Assembly (NCBI GenBank): GCA_023333565.1
Contig: JAJKFH010000864.1
Span: forward strand, 124,001-188,000
Direction: 5' to 3'
Origin: Puffinus mauretanicus
Lineage: Eukaryota > Chordata > Aves > Procellariiformes > Procellariidae
Length of the DNA: 64,000 nucleotides
Positions within the stretch are counted from its first letter, which is position 1. Every line of letters starts with the position of its first letter. The notes under the pieces were generated by a model. The model was not told the origin of the DNA. It was given only the letters and a program-made list of their open reading frames with translations, and did not search any database. The translations under genes were made by a program, and so were the position numbers. Positions 25,535 to 36,900 of the stretch are shown here, piece after piece.

Positions 25535-28076
25535 ATTTCCAGAGAAAAATTTGACTGATCCTTAGCTCCCTACATCAGACTTATAGGCAAGAGGATCCTA
25601 ATTGCCATTGCCACAATTCTTAACTAGTTTTTACCATATACATTCAGTTTCTCCCAAAACTATCATTCTGTTACCCAGAAGAAAGGAAATGAATCTACAC
25701 TAAATTAGGAATCCCACTTGCTTTTATGAACCTTATTCCTAAAAATCACTATGCATCTTATCAGGAACTTGATCTATACAGGGAATTTATAAAATAATAA
25801 CAAATCCTTTCTCTTGCTGGGACAATTGGGTTGTTTTTGCCTCTGAATGGGTTCATTATACAGAAACCTGGAAAGAAAAGGATGCTTCTTGGGTCCCTTT
25901 GCCCCAAGTATGTGCTTAGAACAGCTGTAGCAATGCCATCTGATAAGACAGACAGCATCTGCTTTCAAAGGGAGAAAGTTTCCACAACCAAACCAGACCT
26001 GTTATCCATGGAAGGAGCAGTACTCTGAGATTTCAATGAATCATTACACTCCAGCTGGTGCTTTTTCCAGATTGCAAATTAACTTATTTAATTATCCTGA
26101 AAAGGCCTCAGCTTTCATAAAGTTCCCCATTGTGTCACTACAATTATGGGGAACAGATTTATCTCATCATCGTATTCCAAGAGCCATATTCCCATAAATC
26201 TGTGCTAAACACATTTTAACTCCATTTTTGTAATCTCACATATCTGTTCTCAATTCTCTGCTCCCCTCCTAAAAAAAAAAATACTTTTTAGGTTGTGAAA
26301 TGTTACTTGCAATGCTGCCTACTTGCATTAGCACCACTGGCAGAAACACCGAAGTACACTAGTACACTTAAGATGTCAAATGACAGTTCATTTTTGAAGT
26401 ATTGTCTGTCTGACACCATCATGCCTTAGAGAAAATGCTCAGATGACACTTACTTAGACTGGGCTGCCCTTATGGATCTATATGGAGAGAAGGCCACCTT
26501 TTTTTTTTGGGGGCAGAGAGGGATAGGGAGGGAGGAAGAATCTCTTCATGCACAAACATCACATCCCCAAGCACCAGAGAAAAATAATTACATCTGTTTT
26601 CCATGGCGACATCAAACTAAGTGTTGACTGCTGCCCAGTGGGGAATCCTCTCACCTTGGAAAAAGGAAGCTAGAAAAGAAAAAAGCCAAAGATACCCCTC
26701 AGAAGCTGACAATTCCTCTGCAACTGTCTTCTGCATTCCTTGCTTTCTGCCAAATACCAGGGGAGGAAAAATGGTGACAGGACACAGCAATCTGTAACAG
26801 CAGCTCATTCAAACATACTGACCTGAAGAAATAGCTTTTACATATACATACCATGATAACTTTGAAATTCTAGTCTATGTTCCTCTACCTTACTACCATG
26901 CCATAGGAATTAAAATCTTTGCTAAGCGCTATTCAGGGCAGCTCTAAACATTTCACACTGTTTCATCTTCTTTCTGGGGAGGGAAGTAATTTCTCCTAAT
27001 AGACTAATATGTTTTAATCATTATTATTCACTCTGATTTGGACTGCTGCTCCGTCCGCTAATGAGGAAGATTCCTTTATGAGGCTGCAGATAACATATTC
27101 ACTGAGGAATGTGCATATGTTTTGGTCTGATCTTTCTGAAGTCATCTGATTAGTTTCTTTAAAATCAGCTTAAAAAAAAAAAAATCTATTATCGATTACG
27201 TTCTCCCATTGCTCCTTTTAATGTAAGCAGGCAGAGGAAACATCACAAGTTAAGTTATTTAAGTCACAGTGGAGAGTTTTGCTCTTTCAGAGGTTTAAAA
27301 TCAAATTCTTCAGAAAAGATTTTGACTGGCTAGCACCCTTCCTGCTCTCAACAAAGCAGGACTTATCTGATCCCTCCTTTGCCTACCGAGGAAATGCTGG
27401 GGCTTTAAGCTGAGCACCCAGAGTTTCTGCCTCTCCCTACTGCGCAAGAAACACTCAAGCCATGACTTACAGGGAAGTGGAAAGGGAAGAGGTGGCTGAA
27501 TTCTGTGGCCCAAAACAAGGCTGCTGGTAAACTGGAGTTGTGTATTGTTTATGATCAGTTTTACTTCAGCTGATGAGCTGGTTGGTTCCAATTTTATGTT
27601 TCTTCTTGCTTTTGCAGCAAGTCTGAGCTTCCAGCAAGAAGAAAGGAGACGGAAGTGTCTTCATTCATACTAATCTACAAAGGAAATTGCTCCCTTTTTC
27701 CACAGGTACAACTAAATGCCTCAAGAAACACACTAAGTTGAGTGAAGCAGGACATACAAAATTCTTTTTGTCCCTGGCTCTTATTCCCTAAAGAGATGCA
27801 AGTTGCTTCAAATGTCTTGACAAAGGAAGCAGAATTTAGGGGACAGTATCCTGAAAAGTCAAACACAGCCTCAGGACACAGTTAAAAATCCGACATTCAT
27901 GTTAATCGCATTCTGACTCAGAGTTCAGCATTTCTCTAAAGGCACAGACACACTATGGTAGGGTGGGCTGGCAGCCATATGCTGCTGTGGAGGCTAAGAA
28001 CACAGGAGGGGACTTCGGGCATGGCAGATGAAGTTCTACTGTAAATGATCTATAAAAGGAACAATAAATTAATTAC

Positions 28077-28121
28077 AAAAAAAAAGGGGGGGGGGGAAAT
28101 CTGATTTTTTTTTTTTTTTTT
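28077..28121. repeat. Adjacent A, G and T homopolymers
   Basis: A nine-base A run, then G11 (28086-28096), eight bases of mixed sequence and T17 (28105-28121). Confidence 0.9.
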
Positions 28122-30051
28122 CCAATTAGACATGCAAGCAGTTCAGTAAATTCCTATCCGCTGCATCAGAAGGGAATAATATGAACCAAGACTGAAGGTG
28201 AAGCTAAGGAAGAAAGAATACATACTCAATACAAGTTTTGCTAAAAACGTACCCTGGATAACTGATTTGGAACTCTTCAGGAGCATGAGCCTAAAGTAAC
28301 CAAGGCAATAAACATCTATCCTCTAAATTGTCATTCCTAAAATACATGCTTGGCAAAAAAGGGTAGAATATTGCATTTATACCTTCTTAGGTTGGAGTAA
28401 CAGCTGCAGGCTTTTCAGATCTCTTTAATAGAGACTGCCAAGAAACAATATGATTGTTGATTTAATGAGCTGATAACAGCTAAGGAATTTGTCTTAGAGG
28501 ACAGATGCTTCAATCCATGAATCTGTCAATTCATCAATGCTTTGTAAGACCCTTTGACTTTTCATGTAGCTCCAAAGCAAAGTGACAACAGAATGCTCAA
28601 ATATTTTATATTCTTATTCTTGGAATAACACCAATGAGTTTCTCTCCTCCTCTGTGAAATTTCAATCTGAATCAAAGAAAGGCAAGCAACTTTGATTAAT
28701 ATGAAATTTGACTTTTTTCTACTCATGGGTGTAGTTGTCAGGACAATACTGGCAAGGTGAAAAATAACGAACAGACAATTACAAAAAGATTTGCTTCTCC
28801 TCCTCTTTGGATGGCTGACATACAGCCAAAAGCACCACCGTGTAAAAGGAATACCAATGTCCTTGTATTCAGAAAGACAGCTGCACATTAAGTCAAATAA
28901 GGAACTTCCAGCACAGTCAGTGAATATATACCACAGCAATTTTATAAACAACACATTAAATTGTAACAACCCATACTACCAAGCAGTTTACCTGTAGCAA
29001 AGCATGCTCCTCCCCCTCATCGAGGAAACCCAAACTTTTTTAGGATCTCTGAGGCCAAAGAACTAGTCAGGTGGGACAAAAATAATTTAGACAACATATC
29101 TTTTAAAATGAATACTTTGTTCTTTCTCCTTCATATGCTTGTGCATCCATATTGTGTGCAACTTTACGAGGAGAACAAAAACAGGCACCACAGCTTCAAA
29201 GAGCTCACAAATTTCTCACATCAGGGAAATAAAACTCCATGGGCAGTCTCTAATCATTCCTGAAGCTTCTGAAAGACCTACTATTATTATTACAAACAGC
29301 AGGTGGGAGAGGAAAGCTCTCACACTCAGAATGCAGAGCAGGGAAGATACAGCTGCAAAGTGAACCTTGGCTGAAGGACTCAAACTCTTCACTACCCAAC
29401 AGGCAGCAGCAGACACAAATGCAGTATTTGATCCTTACTTGCATGAGATTTTCTGGTGGTGGATTTTGTGAAACCCTGGCATTCTTGCATTTATAGAGCT
29501 TTTAAGCAGAACACAAGAAAGCCAAAGAAAAGCTGAGGGTTTGAATTCTTTCAAGAGGTTGCATTGTTTTAAGCAGAACACCAACTCCAAAAATAAGGCT
29601 GGAGAAATGAGTGGAGGAGGAAAAGGATCCATGATCTCTGTAGATTACCAGTTATCCTTGCCCCTAAAGGGAACTTCTTTGGTATGATATTAGGTAGTAA
29701 ACTTGGGCAATATACCATAAACAACAAACTGTAACAATGGCTTGATGGATCTATAGTAGCCTTCAGGTGAACAAAATGGAACACCACTTACACCACTTCC
29801 TCTCAACTTACATGCAAGCTCCTTGAGTCTTCCTATCACAGCAGTAGCCAACCTTCAGCTTCTAATCTCCATGGGCTTGAAAAATCTCAAAACTGGCACA
29901 ACACACAAGAGAGGAAATTTTTTCTCCCAGAGCAGATGTCAGTGGTATAGCAGCCCCTATTTCAGGTAGGCTTTGCTTCTATGACCGTCTTCCTTTAAAT
30001 GTCAACCACAGGTATTCTGCTCTTAATACACATCGTCAATGTATATATGCG

Positions 30052-30203
30052 GGTCTGGGGTAGTAATTATGGTATTGTTCCACGGTAACCATGGTATCGT
30101 TCCACTTGAGCTATGACCCAGGTAGGGAATGCTTCAGGGCTGTCAGAGATGACGAATTATCCCCTGCTCTTGTTCCTTACTTAGTTAATTACTACCCCAG
30201 ACC
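30052..30203. repeat. 18-bp perfect inverted repeat flanking the LTR start
   Basis: GGTCTGGGGTAGTAATTA at 30052-30069 and its exact reverse complement at 30186-30203, 116 bases apart. The enclosed segment contains a direct repeat, ATGGTATYGTTCCAC at 30069-30083 and 30091-30105 (14 of 15 identical). Confidence 0.9.
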
Positions 30204-31128
30204 ACGCCGGATAGTGGCCAAGATGGAAATTTACTGATGACTAAAGCCAATCATCTTGCAAACCTATAAACAGTGGTCCCAAGCGAGACCCTTTGAGCTC
30301 TCCTGGATCGCAGCAGGCTGCGCCCAGAGTCTCCCTCTGAGTGGGACACCTCTCAGAGTTCGCAAACTCTCAAGTTTGTGATATTCGGACGACCGTTGGA
30401 ACCTGGGCTGAAACACTCCTCGGCCGAGACACTCCTCAGGGCTCAACCCTTCGCCTGTTGAGAAGCACCAAGACATTCAACGTGAGTATTTCACAGACTC
30501 GAGGGGAATTTTTAACCAGTATCTTTATCTAGCCATAGGCCTTTGTCTTTCATGAATTTATCTACCTATGGGCCCTTGTGTGTGAATAGATCTATATTGT
30601 GTGTGTGTGTATTGATTTAGATAACTAACAATAAGCATAATCTGTAATTTAGTAACTGTAGTAAACTTGATTAACTTGCTTTGTAACTGTTAAATTAGTC
30701 AATGATTAAGTGCTGTCAAAATCTTATGATCTACCTTAAAACTGTGAATGAACTTTAGGTCACTGCTAAACATATATAACCCCTTAGGCATAAACCGTTG
30801 ACCAGGTCTGAGACTAGGGTTAGATCCAGCCGCACCCAGACTCCTCTCTGAGAAGGAGTTTAGAAAATGAGGGGGTCTACTCTGAACCTCGTGACTCAAC
30901 GGGAGGGTCTTCCTTACCCTTTTGTTCTTGGTCTTTCTATAAATCATTCCAACATAATTCTGACACGATTTTCCCTGTGTGTACTTAATCCATGTAATGA
31001 GTAATAGAGTGAACCTTGCCATCGAATTCTGTTAAGTCGCGCTTTTACAAATTTCTGTTAAAATCACCTTTTGCTGATACCTTTGTCAGTGATTCTTTAA
31101 GCGGCCTCAAAACCACTCACTCATGACA
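30141..31128 (+). mobile_element. Endogenous retrovirus LTR (ERVL-like), probable
   Basis: A candidate LTR of about 990 bp bounded by TGTCA (30141) and TGACA (ending 31128), a short terminal inverted repeat of TG...CA type. A TATA-like CCTATAAA lies at 30263-30270, and a donor-like AACGTGAGT near 30479-30487. It is followed after three bases by TGGCGTCGGCAGGATCC, in the position of a primer binding site. I assign ERVL affinity from memory of avian elements of this kind, with limited certainty. The left boundary is uncertain, because an 18-bp inverted repeat (30052-30069 with 30186-30203) straddles it. No gag, pol or env remnants were seen downstream, and no matching second LTR was found. Confidence 0.6.
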
Positions 31129-31211
31129 AACTGGCGTCGGCAGGATCCTAAATCAGCGGTTCGTGACAAATTGGCGTAGTCAGCAGGATCCTAAATCAGT
31201 ATTTCATGACA
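31124..31211 (+). repeat. Tandem duplication of the LTR/primer-binding-site junction
   Basis: TGACA recurs at 31124, 31164 and 31207. The first two copies are each followed by a near-identical segment with TGGCGT, CAGGATCCTAAATCAG. Copy one reads GGCGTCGGCAGG and copy two GGCGTAGTCAGCAGG, giving periods of 40 and 43 bp. The third copy breaks off into unrelated sequence (CTGGATCACC). Confidence 0.9.
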
Positions 31212-33707
31212 CTGGATCACCAGAAGAGTGCACAGATCTCACCAACAGATATCCCATCAGGTATCAGTAATGACCTTTCTTTACTCAAAAGCAAGAGACT
31301 GAGCATTTGTCTCCAATATAACTGTAACCATGAATGCTCACTCAGCAGTTACACTTGTTTGATGAAGAACATCTCCTTTCCAAAATAACATATGGTCAAA
31401 TCTGTTATCAGAGGAGTTCACATGTCATACCAAGGTTTAAGAAGGGGGGAGGGAGGAGAACGAAACAGTCAAAAGAAAGAAATATCAGAAAAAATGGCTG
31501 TCTCAAAGTTAAACTCCAAGAGCTCGAAAGTGTCCTTTCAATGTTAAGGAAAACTTGTATGAAGAAATAGAAATTATGATACAGTTCAGATTTTCCACAC
31601 ATTTTTGCTCTCTTACACCCAAGTGGTTAAGAGAAACTGAAGGGGAAGACTACGCCCTACTCCTCTTGGACAGCATGTGATGCAGGTGGGGCTGACATGA
31701 ACTCCCATAGACATTTCAAATGTCCAAAGGTTTTCTGTTTAATAGCTTTATCAACAGTGAAATCATAAATATAAACAAACATTTGAAGGGAAAAGCAGCT
31801 ACACACTAATCCTTCAAATTAGTAGGGTGTTGGTTTTGAACCCTGGAGAAACTGAAGGAATATAGAAGGATTATAGAAGGATTATAGATACCACATACTC
31901 ATCTCTACTATTTATGATTCCATTAGTTAAACACAGATTGAAATTAAAGTTTGGCTTCACTGAAAAATGAGACTTGGTCAGCTACCCAAGGTATGTTTGA
32001 ACAGGCTGCTGAGATCATAAAACATAAAGAGAGCTATTATGAAGAGCAGCTTATTGAAGTGATTTGGGAATCATGGGACTTTTTCTAAGCCAGTCAGCCT
32101 ATTGCTAGCAGAATGGAGAGGGATGTCTTTTGTGGACAATTCACTATATCCATATTAGTGAATATCGCAATGGGTCAAGTGAACCACAAACTGTAGAGTA
32201 AGCGTGCTATTTCCCTGTAGAGATAATGAAGAAAGCACAGAAGATTTAGTGCAGCTGAAGACATCTACAATTATACAAGACTTAACACATTTTAGGTCTG
32301 TGAACAAACTTCACTGTGACTAGGGCAATGAAAATTAACATCCTTTGGAAGAGGTGTTACTCGCCAGGGATAGTTGCTTTTCTCTATCTATCTCGCAACT
32401 AGAAGAGCTTACTTTGGCAAGTGAGATACCAGTATTGCTCAGTTCAACAGCTTGGGGTAAAGAATCTTTAAAAAGTTAAGACTTGCAACACAGAAGTGAC
32501 AGTTTAATTGGTTTCATTATGCATCATATGCAATCAGTTCTTCACAACATTAAGACACCTGTTGCAAGCAGCACCTTGAAAGTTACTTTTACTCTTAAAT
32601 AAATTCATGTTTGGAATAGGTTGCAGAAAACACACACACAAACAATAACTAAGTATGAATAATCATTAAATCACTTCTCTAGAGAGAAAGGTCTATTATA
32701 AAAAAAAAAATCATTAGAGCTTCTAGCTAAAGTCTAATACATTCCCCCTCTCAGTCAAAGTTAGAATCCAGAAATCTTTTCACAAGGCAATAAAGAAGCT
32801 ATCGTTTCAGTACAAAAGCATTCCACTAAAGCCTCATCAAGTTTTCTATCAGGGAACCTTCTAAAAATCTCAAGTCATAAAGCAACTAGCTAGACATCTG
32901 GATTTTAGAGATCCCCTCAACAGTGAACTGTCTCTCTCCTTCAGCCCAGAGCGTTTTGGCCTCCATCTCCCAGGGCATTATGTCCCCAGAGCATGGAGGC
33001 ATCCTCCACTGCCTGACTTCCAAACTCACCCTGTGCCATTGATCTCTCAGAGTGAGAATGACTCACTCCACATGCACAAGTCAGAGAAACAGTGCTGTTT
33101 GAGGGGTTTTTTTTTTTGCATATTCTTTAACTGACACCTTTCCTGAATGCTACAATATCAGACTTACAATAATTTATCATATGTCATAATAAACATTCAC
33201 AGTATCCACAGTCTAAATACATTAACAGAGATCGCAAACAAACAGTCCTTTGCCTGCTCAACCTTCTGTTATACTTATTAGGGATTTATGCTTTCAACAT
33301 ATTAGGCTTAAATTCTGACTTTAAGCATCTTTAAAGTGGTAAAAAAAAATGCAATATGTCCTTAAGACATGTTCCAAATGTAAATAGGGTACATCAATAT
33401 TCTTACAAACTAGTATATCTGAGGTTATAGAGTAATACTTTGTATTAACAATTTTGTCTGGAATTATTCCGTATGATACATGTTGATTCTGAAGGTTAAA
33501 AATGTAAGTTCTGAGTACGCATCAAATTCTTAAGCTCAATCCCATTACAAATGAATTAAGTGTTCTACTACTTCAGTGCTTTGGGAAAAATAGAAAGCTG
33601 TACACTGAAGACTCTCGTATCTAGGTACAAGAAATGGTGCAGGCAACATGAAAGCTGTTTGTTTCCTTGCTACTGCAACATAGTCAGAAATTATTTCAGA
33701 AACGTAC

Positions 33708-33956
33708 CATTTTCCAAGCAGAATCTCTGACAAATCTTGTTCAAAAGAAGTTCCTGACGTAATCGAAGAACTTCAGCTTCCAGCGCTTCAACTTTCGATT
33801 TCCATCCAAAATCTTGTTCGGATACAGTTTTGGCAAGGTGCTCAGTGTATTCTTTACAACTTTTCCCTGGTGGTTTTGAGTGGATAATTGCAAAAGCCAG
33901 TGCTAGTTTTGATATTTTCAAATACCAAACTTGATTTTCTCTTCCGCCTTTGATTT
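33708..33956 (-). CDS. MEI4: MEI4 coding exon 2, REC114-binding N-terminal helix and coiled coil
   Basis: The acceptor follows a T-rich tract and reads TAATAG|AAATC (AG at 33958-33957). The donor is strong: AATG|GTACGT (GT at 33707-33706). The translation runs EIKGGRENQVWYLKISKLAL, continues AFAIIHSKP, and then holds a YTEHL motif and a heptad-like segment KVEALEAEVLRLRQELLLNK that looks like a short coiled coil. It matches the N-terminus of mammalian MEI4 (a W-Y-L-R/K-x-S-K-L-A-L-A core), the part known to form the helix bound by REC114. It ends in ENG, with the Gly codon split across the intron. The exon is 249 bp: two bases finish codon 15, then 82 codons and one base. The next coding exon lies 14.2 kb downstream. 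Confidence 0.93.
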
Positions 33957-36900
33957 CTATTACATTAGAAAAACAGAAAGTAAAAAAGTAACTTCACTAT
34001 GACTCTATTAAGCAAATTATGCCCAGTATTTTCTTGTCTTTGAAAACTGTTCAACAGTGAGACCAACTATTTTATTTTTAGTGCATTCCTAAATCATCAA
34101 GAAAAAGAGTAGAAATATAAGCATCCGTGCACAATAAAAACATACATGAGCTGCGCTCCAGCTATAACAATAAAATTCAGGCAGTGTCTGAGAGTAATTG
34201 TGCAAATAGCAAGTACTTCAAATAGGGTTTTGTAAGCAAAATTTTAAATGCAAATGTTATCTCCACTAAAACAAAGATGAACACACTAGAAATACTAACC
34301 TTCAAAAAAACCCTGACATGCCCCCCCCCCCCCCAAAAAAAAAAATCCTAAGCCCATGATTGAAGAATGCATATGGGGTGATTTATACTTAGCTTAAACA
34401 TGATACAGACACTTTCTTGAAAGCGTACCAAAAAGTCCCAGTGCTCAGAAGATAAAACTTCTGAGGTGGTTGTTAGTGCCTGGTTTTGGATACCTGGTAT
34501 TGCTGCACTTGCAGTTCTAAGTCTACATTAAGCCTCAAGCCTGCAGAAAGGTCTATGCAGACAGCTTCAAAGAGATGCAAGTGGCTAGTAAGATAAGTGA
34601 AGAAGACGGTTGGTTTTATCAGCTGTTACAAACAGTGAGGACGGGGCAAAAGGCATTATAAGAGTCAGAAAAAGAAAAGATTTATCTAGATGATTATGTC
34701 ATGGGCAACAGCACAGGACCTAGGAACAAAAACCAAAAAAATGAAATTAAAAATAACTAATAATATCCAGCCTATCTAATGAGCAAAGTTTTTTTTTTTC
34801 TAATTCCATATCATTTTCATTCAATAGTTCACTGTATTTTTTTTACTTGAAAAAATATTACTTCCAGAATAATAAAAAAATCACTTCCTCCGCTTTCGTC
34901 CTGGCCTTGACATCTAAAAATTATTCATAATACTATTTTTTCTTGTTATCCAAGAAAACTGCAGGTTAAGCTCTATAATAAATTGTGTTGAATATCTCTG
35001 AAATAGTCACAGCACAGGTTTGAATAAGGTATTTTATGTCATCCTTTCACCAGATCACCAGATTTCTTCCTTTGGTTCTCCTCAACTTTGGACAGTAAGT
35101 CATAAACCATCACATATTTATTTATCCATCGGGGCACTTACAGAAAGAGCTGCCTTTTAAATATTTCCTTCACCTTTCAAATACTTCTGAAATGCACAAA
35201 CAATTCCTGTACATTCCTTGCACACTGTCCATTCAGACACACCTGTCATGAAATGTACAGAGCACAAGGGATACGACTGCAGAAGTTCCTTGGGATCTAC
35301 CTACCTACAGCTATGTTTTAAGCTACTGTTCTCCACTTGAAAGAGTACATTCCTGCCCTGTGTCAGGGCAAAAACACCTAGTCTAAGCCACCAGTGCACT
35401 CTTAAACCTAATGAAAGAGTAAGCCCTTAGAAACTGAACAAGATTATCTATAACCACTGCTTAAAACAGTTGTGCATGAAATAAGTGGTACTTTCTGCAA
35501 AACTTCTTACTTGTAAAAATCTATTTCATACAGCTTTTCCATTCATATCTAAGAATTCCAGTGAAAAAGCAAAGTTAATTCTCTCAGCCTCAAAGGATCA
35601 GCACCTCTGCGGGACAACAAACTGATGTAAGACTCTTGTTTGTCTTATACATCAAAGGAAATGTTTTACAAATACAGAACCATGCAAGTAATTGAACTGC
35701 CTTCAAAGTTGTAAATAAAATTAAATACATGGAGTCATACTGAAAGAAGAGCAAGTAGTAACAGTAAGGTATCCAAAATCTTTGGCTTTGAACCTGAAAG
35801 GTGCTCCCCAGATTATCTCGTCTTCTTAATAGAAGACAAGAATTTCACCCAGATATCACTCAAACAGCATCTGTCAAGCTTCATTCTTACAAAGTTCCTT
35901 TGCAGAGCAGAGCCACAAATTAAGGCAGGCAGAAAGACGTCTTACAAATGTCTTTCACTGCTGATTTATCATTTTGATATCTCCGGAGACTACTATGCAA
36001 AAGTTTTCTGATTCACCTCTTTTAAAAAAGGACAAATAAAGGTTAGCTTTGTGCTTTATAACATGCTTTGTCAGTACTAGCATTTTCCTTTAAATTACAT
36101 TCAGGGAAGTTGCAGAAGGACCAACATTCCAGTATGGGTCAGAAGATGGTATTTAATTTCAGCATTTCATGAATGTTCAGGTGCCTTTTATCATTAGAGA
36201 GTCACCATCAATACCTTCTTTTCTATCATGCATTATTTCTACCCACATGACATACTATTACAAAGAAAAGTCAAAGTTAGCTGTTTGACCACTGATACTT
36301 TACCACTACGCACTTTACACATCTCAGCCCACAACTTTAACTCAAGTGATTTCGAGTCAAAAAAATCCCCAATAAAAATAATCTAATATGTAGACAAGTA
36401 TTACAAGGAACTGGAATGGGAACAGCTGAGACTGAATTTCTACAGCTCGAGGAAATGCAGAAGCTACTTTAGTAGTATTTTTTCACCACTTATTACCAAA
36501 CTAAAGAGAGTCACTTTTCTACTTTGTTTTAAAGGGGACTACTATATTTTAAGCAGAGCAAAAACCTTAGTGCACATGCTAATAATACAATACAGACAAG
36601 CAAAAGGTTCTTTCACCCTCAACATGCCAAAATGCTATTTTCTAAAGGAGATATATCCCTAATAAATCACATAAACCATGGTATCCTACCTAATTTTGCT
36701 TTAAATCACAATCATCAAAATCTTAAATAGCATTCTACCTTAACACTTACGACATACAGTTAAGTAATTAAATTTGGATTTTGCGAGAGGCCTTTTTCTC
36801 TTTAACATCTTGTACAGACTCACTTCTACAGCAGTAGTGCCTTACACTGAATTAGTTTAATGAGGTACTCTTACTCTGGAGAAAAAGAATCACTCCTTTT

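Larger units (their letters stand above)
19517..33707 (-). other. MEI4: MEI4 intron 2
   Basis: A 14.2-kb intron. It contains three CR1 pieces (20560-20724, 24476-24943, 25371-25534), an endogenous-retrovirus LTR region (30141-31211), an AAAC-rich low-complexity stretch (22048-22086) and adjoining homopolymer runs (A, G11 and T17 at 28077-28121). No second gene is recognisable within it. Confidence 0.85.

Noticed and set aside
34881..34913. Mini-exon as an internal MEI4 exon between exons 1 and 2
   Set aside because: Its length would keep phase only if it ended at AAG, where the following bases are TGATTT rather than a GT donor.
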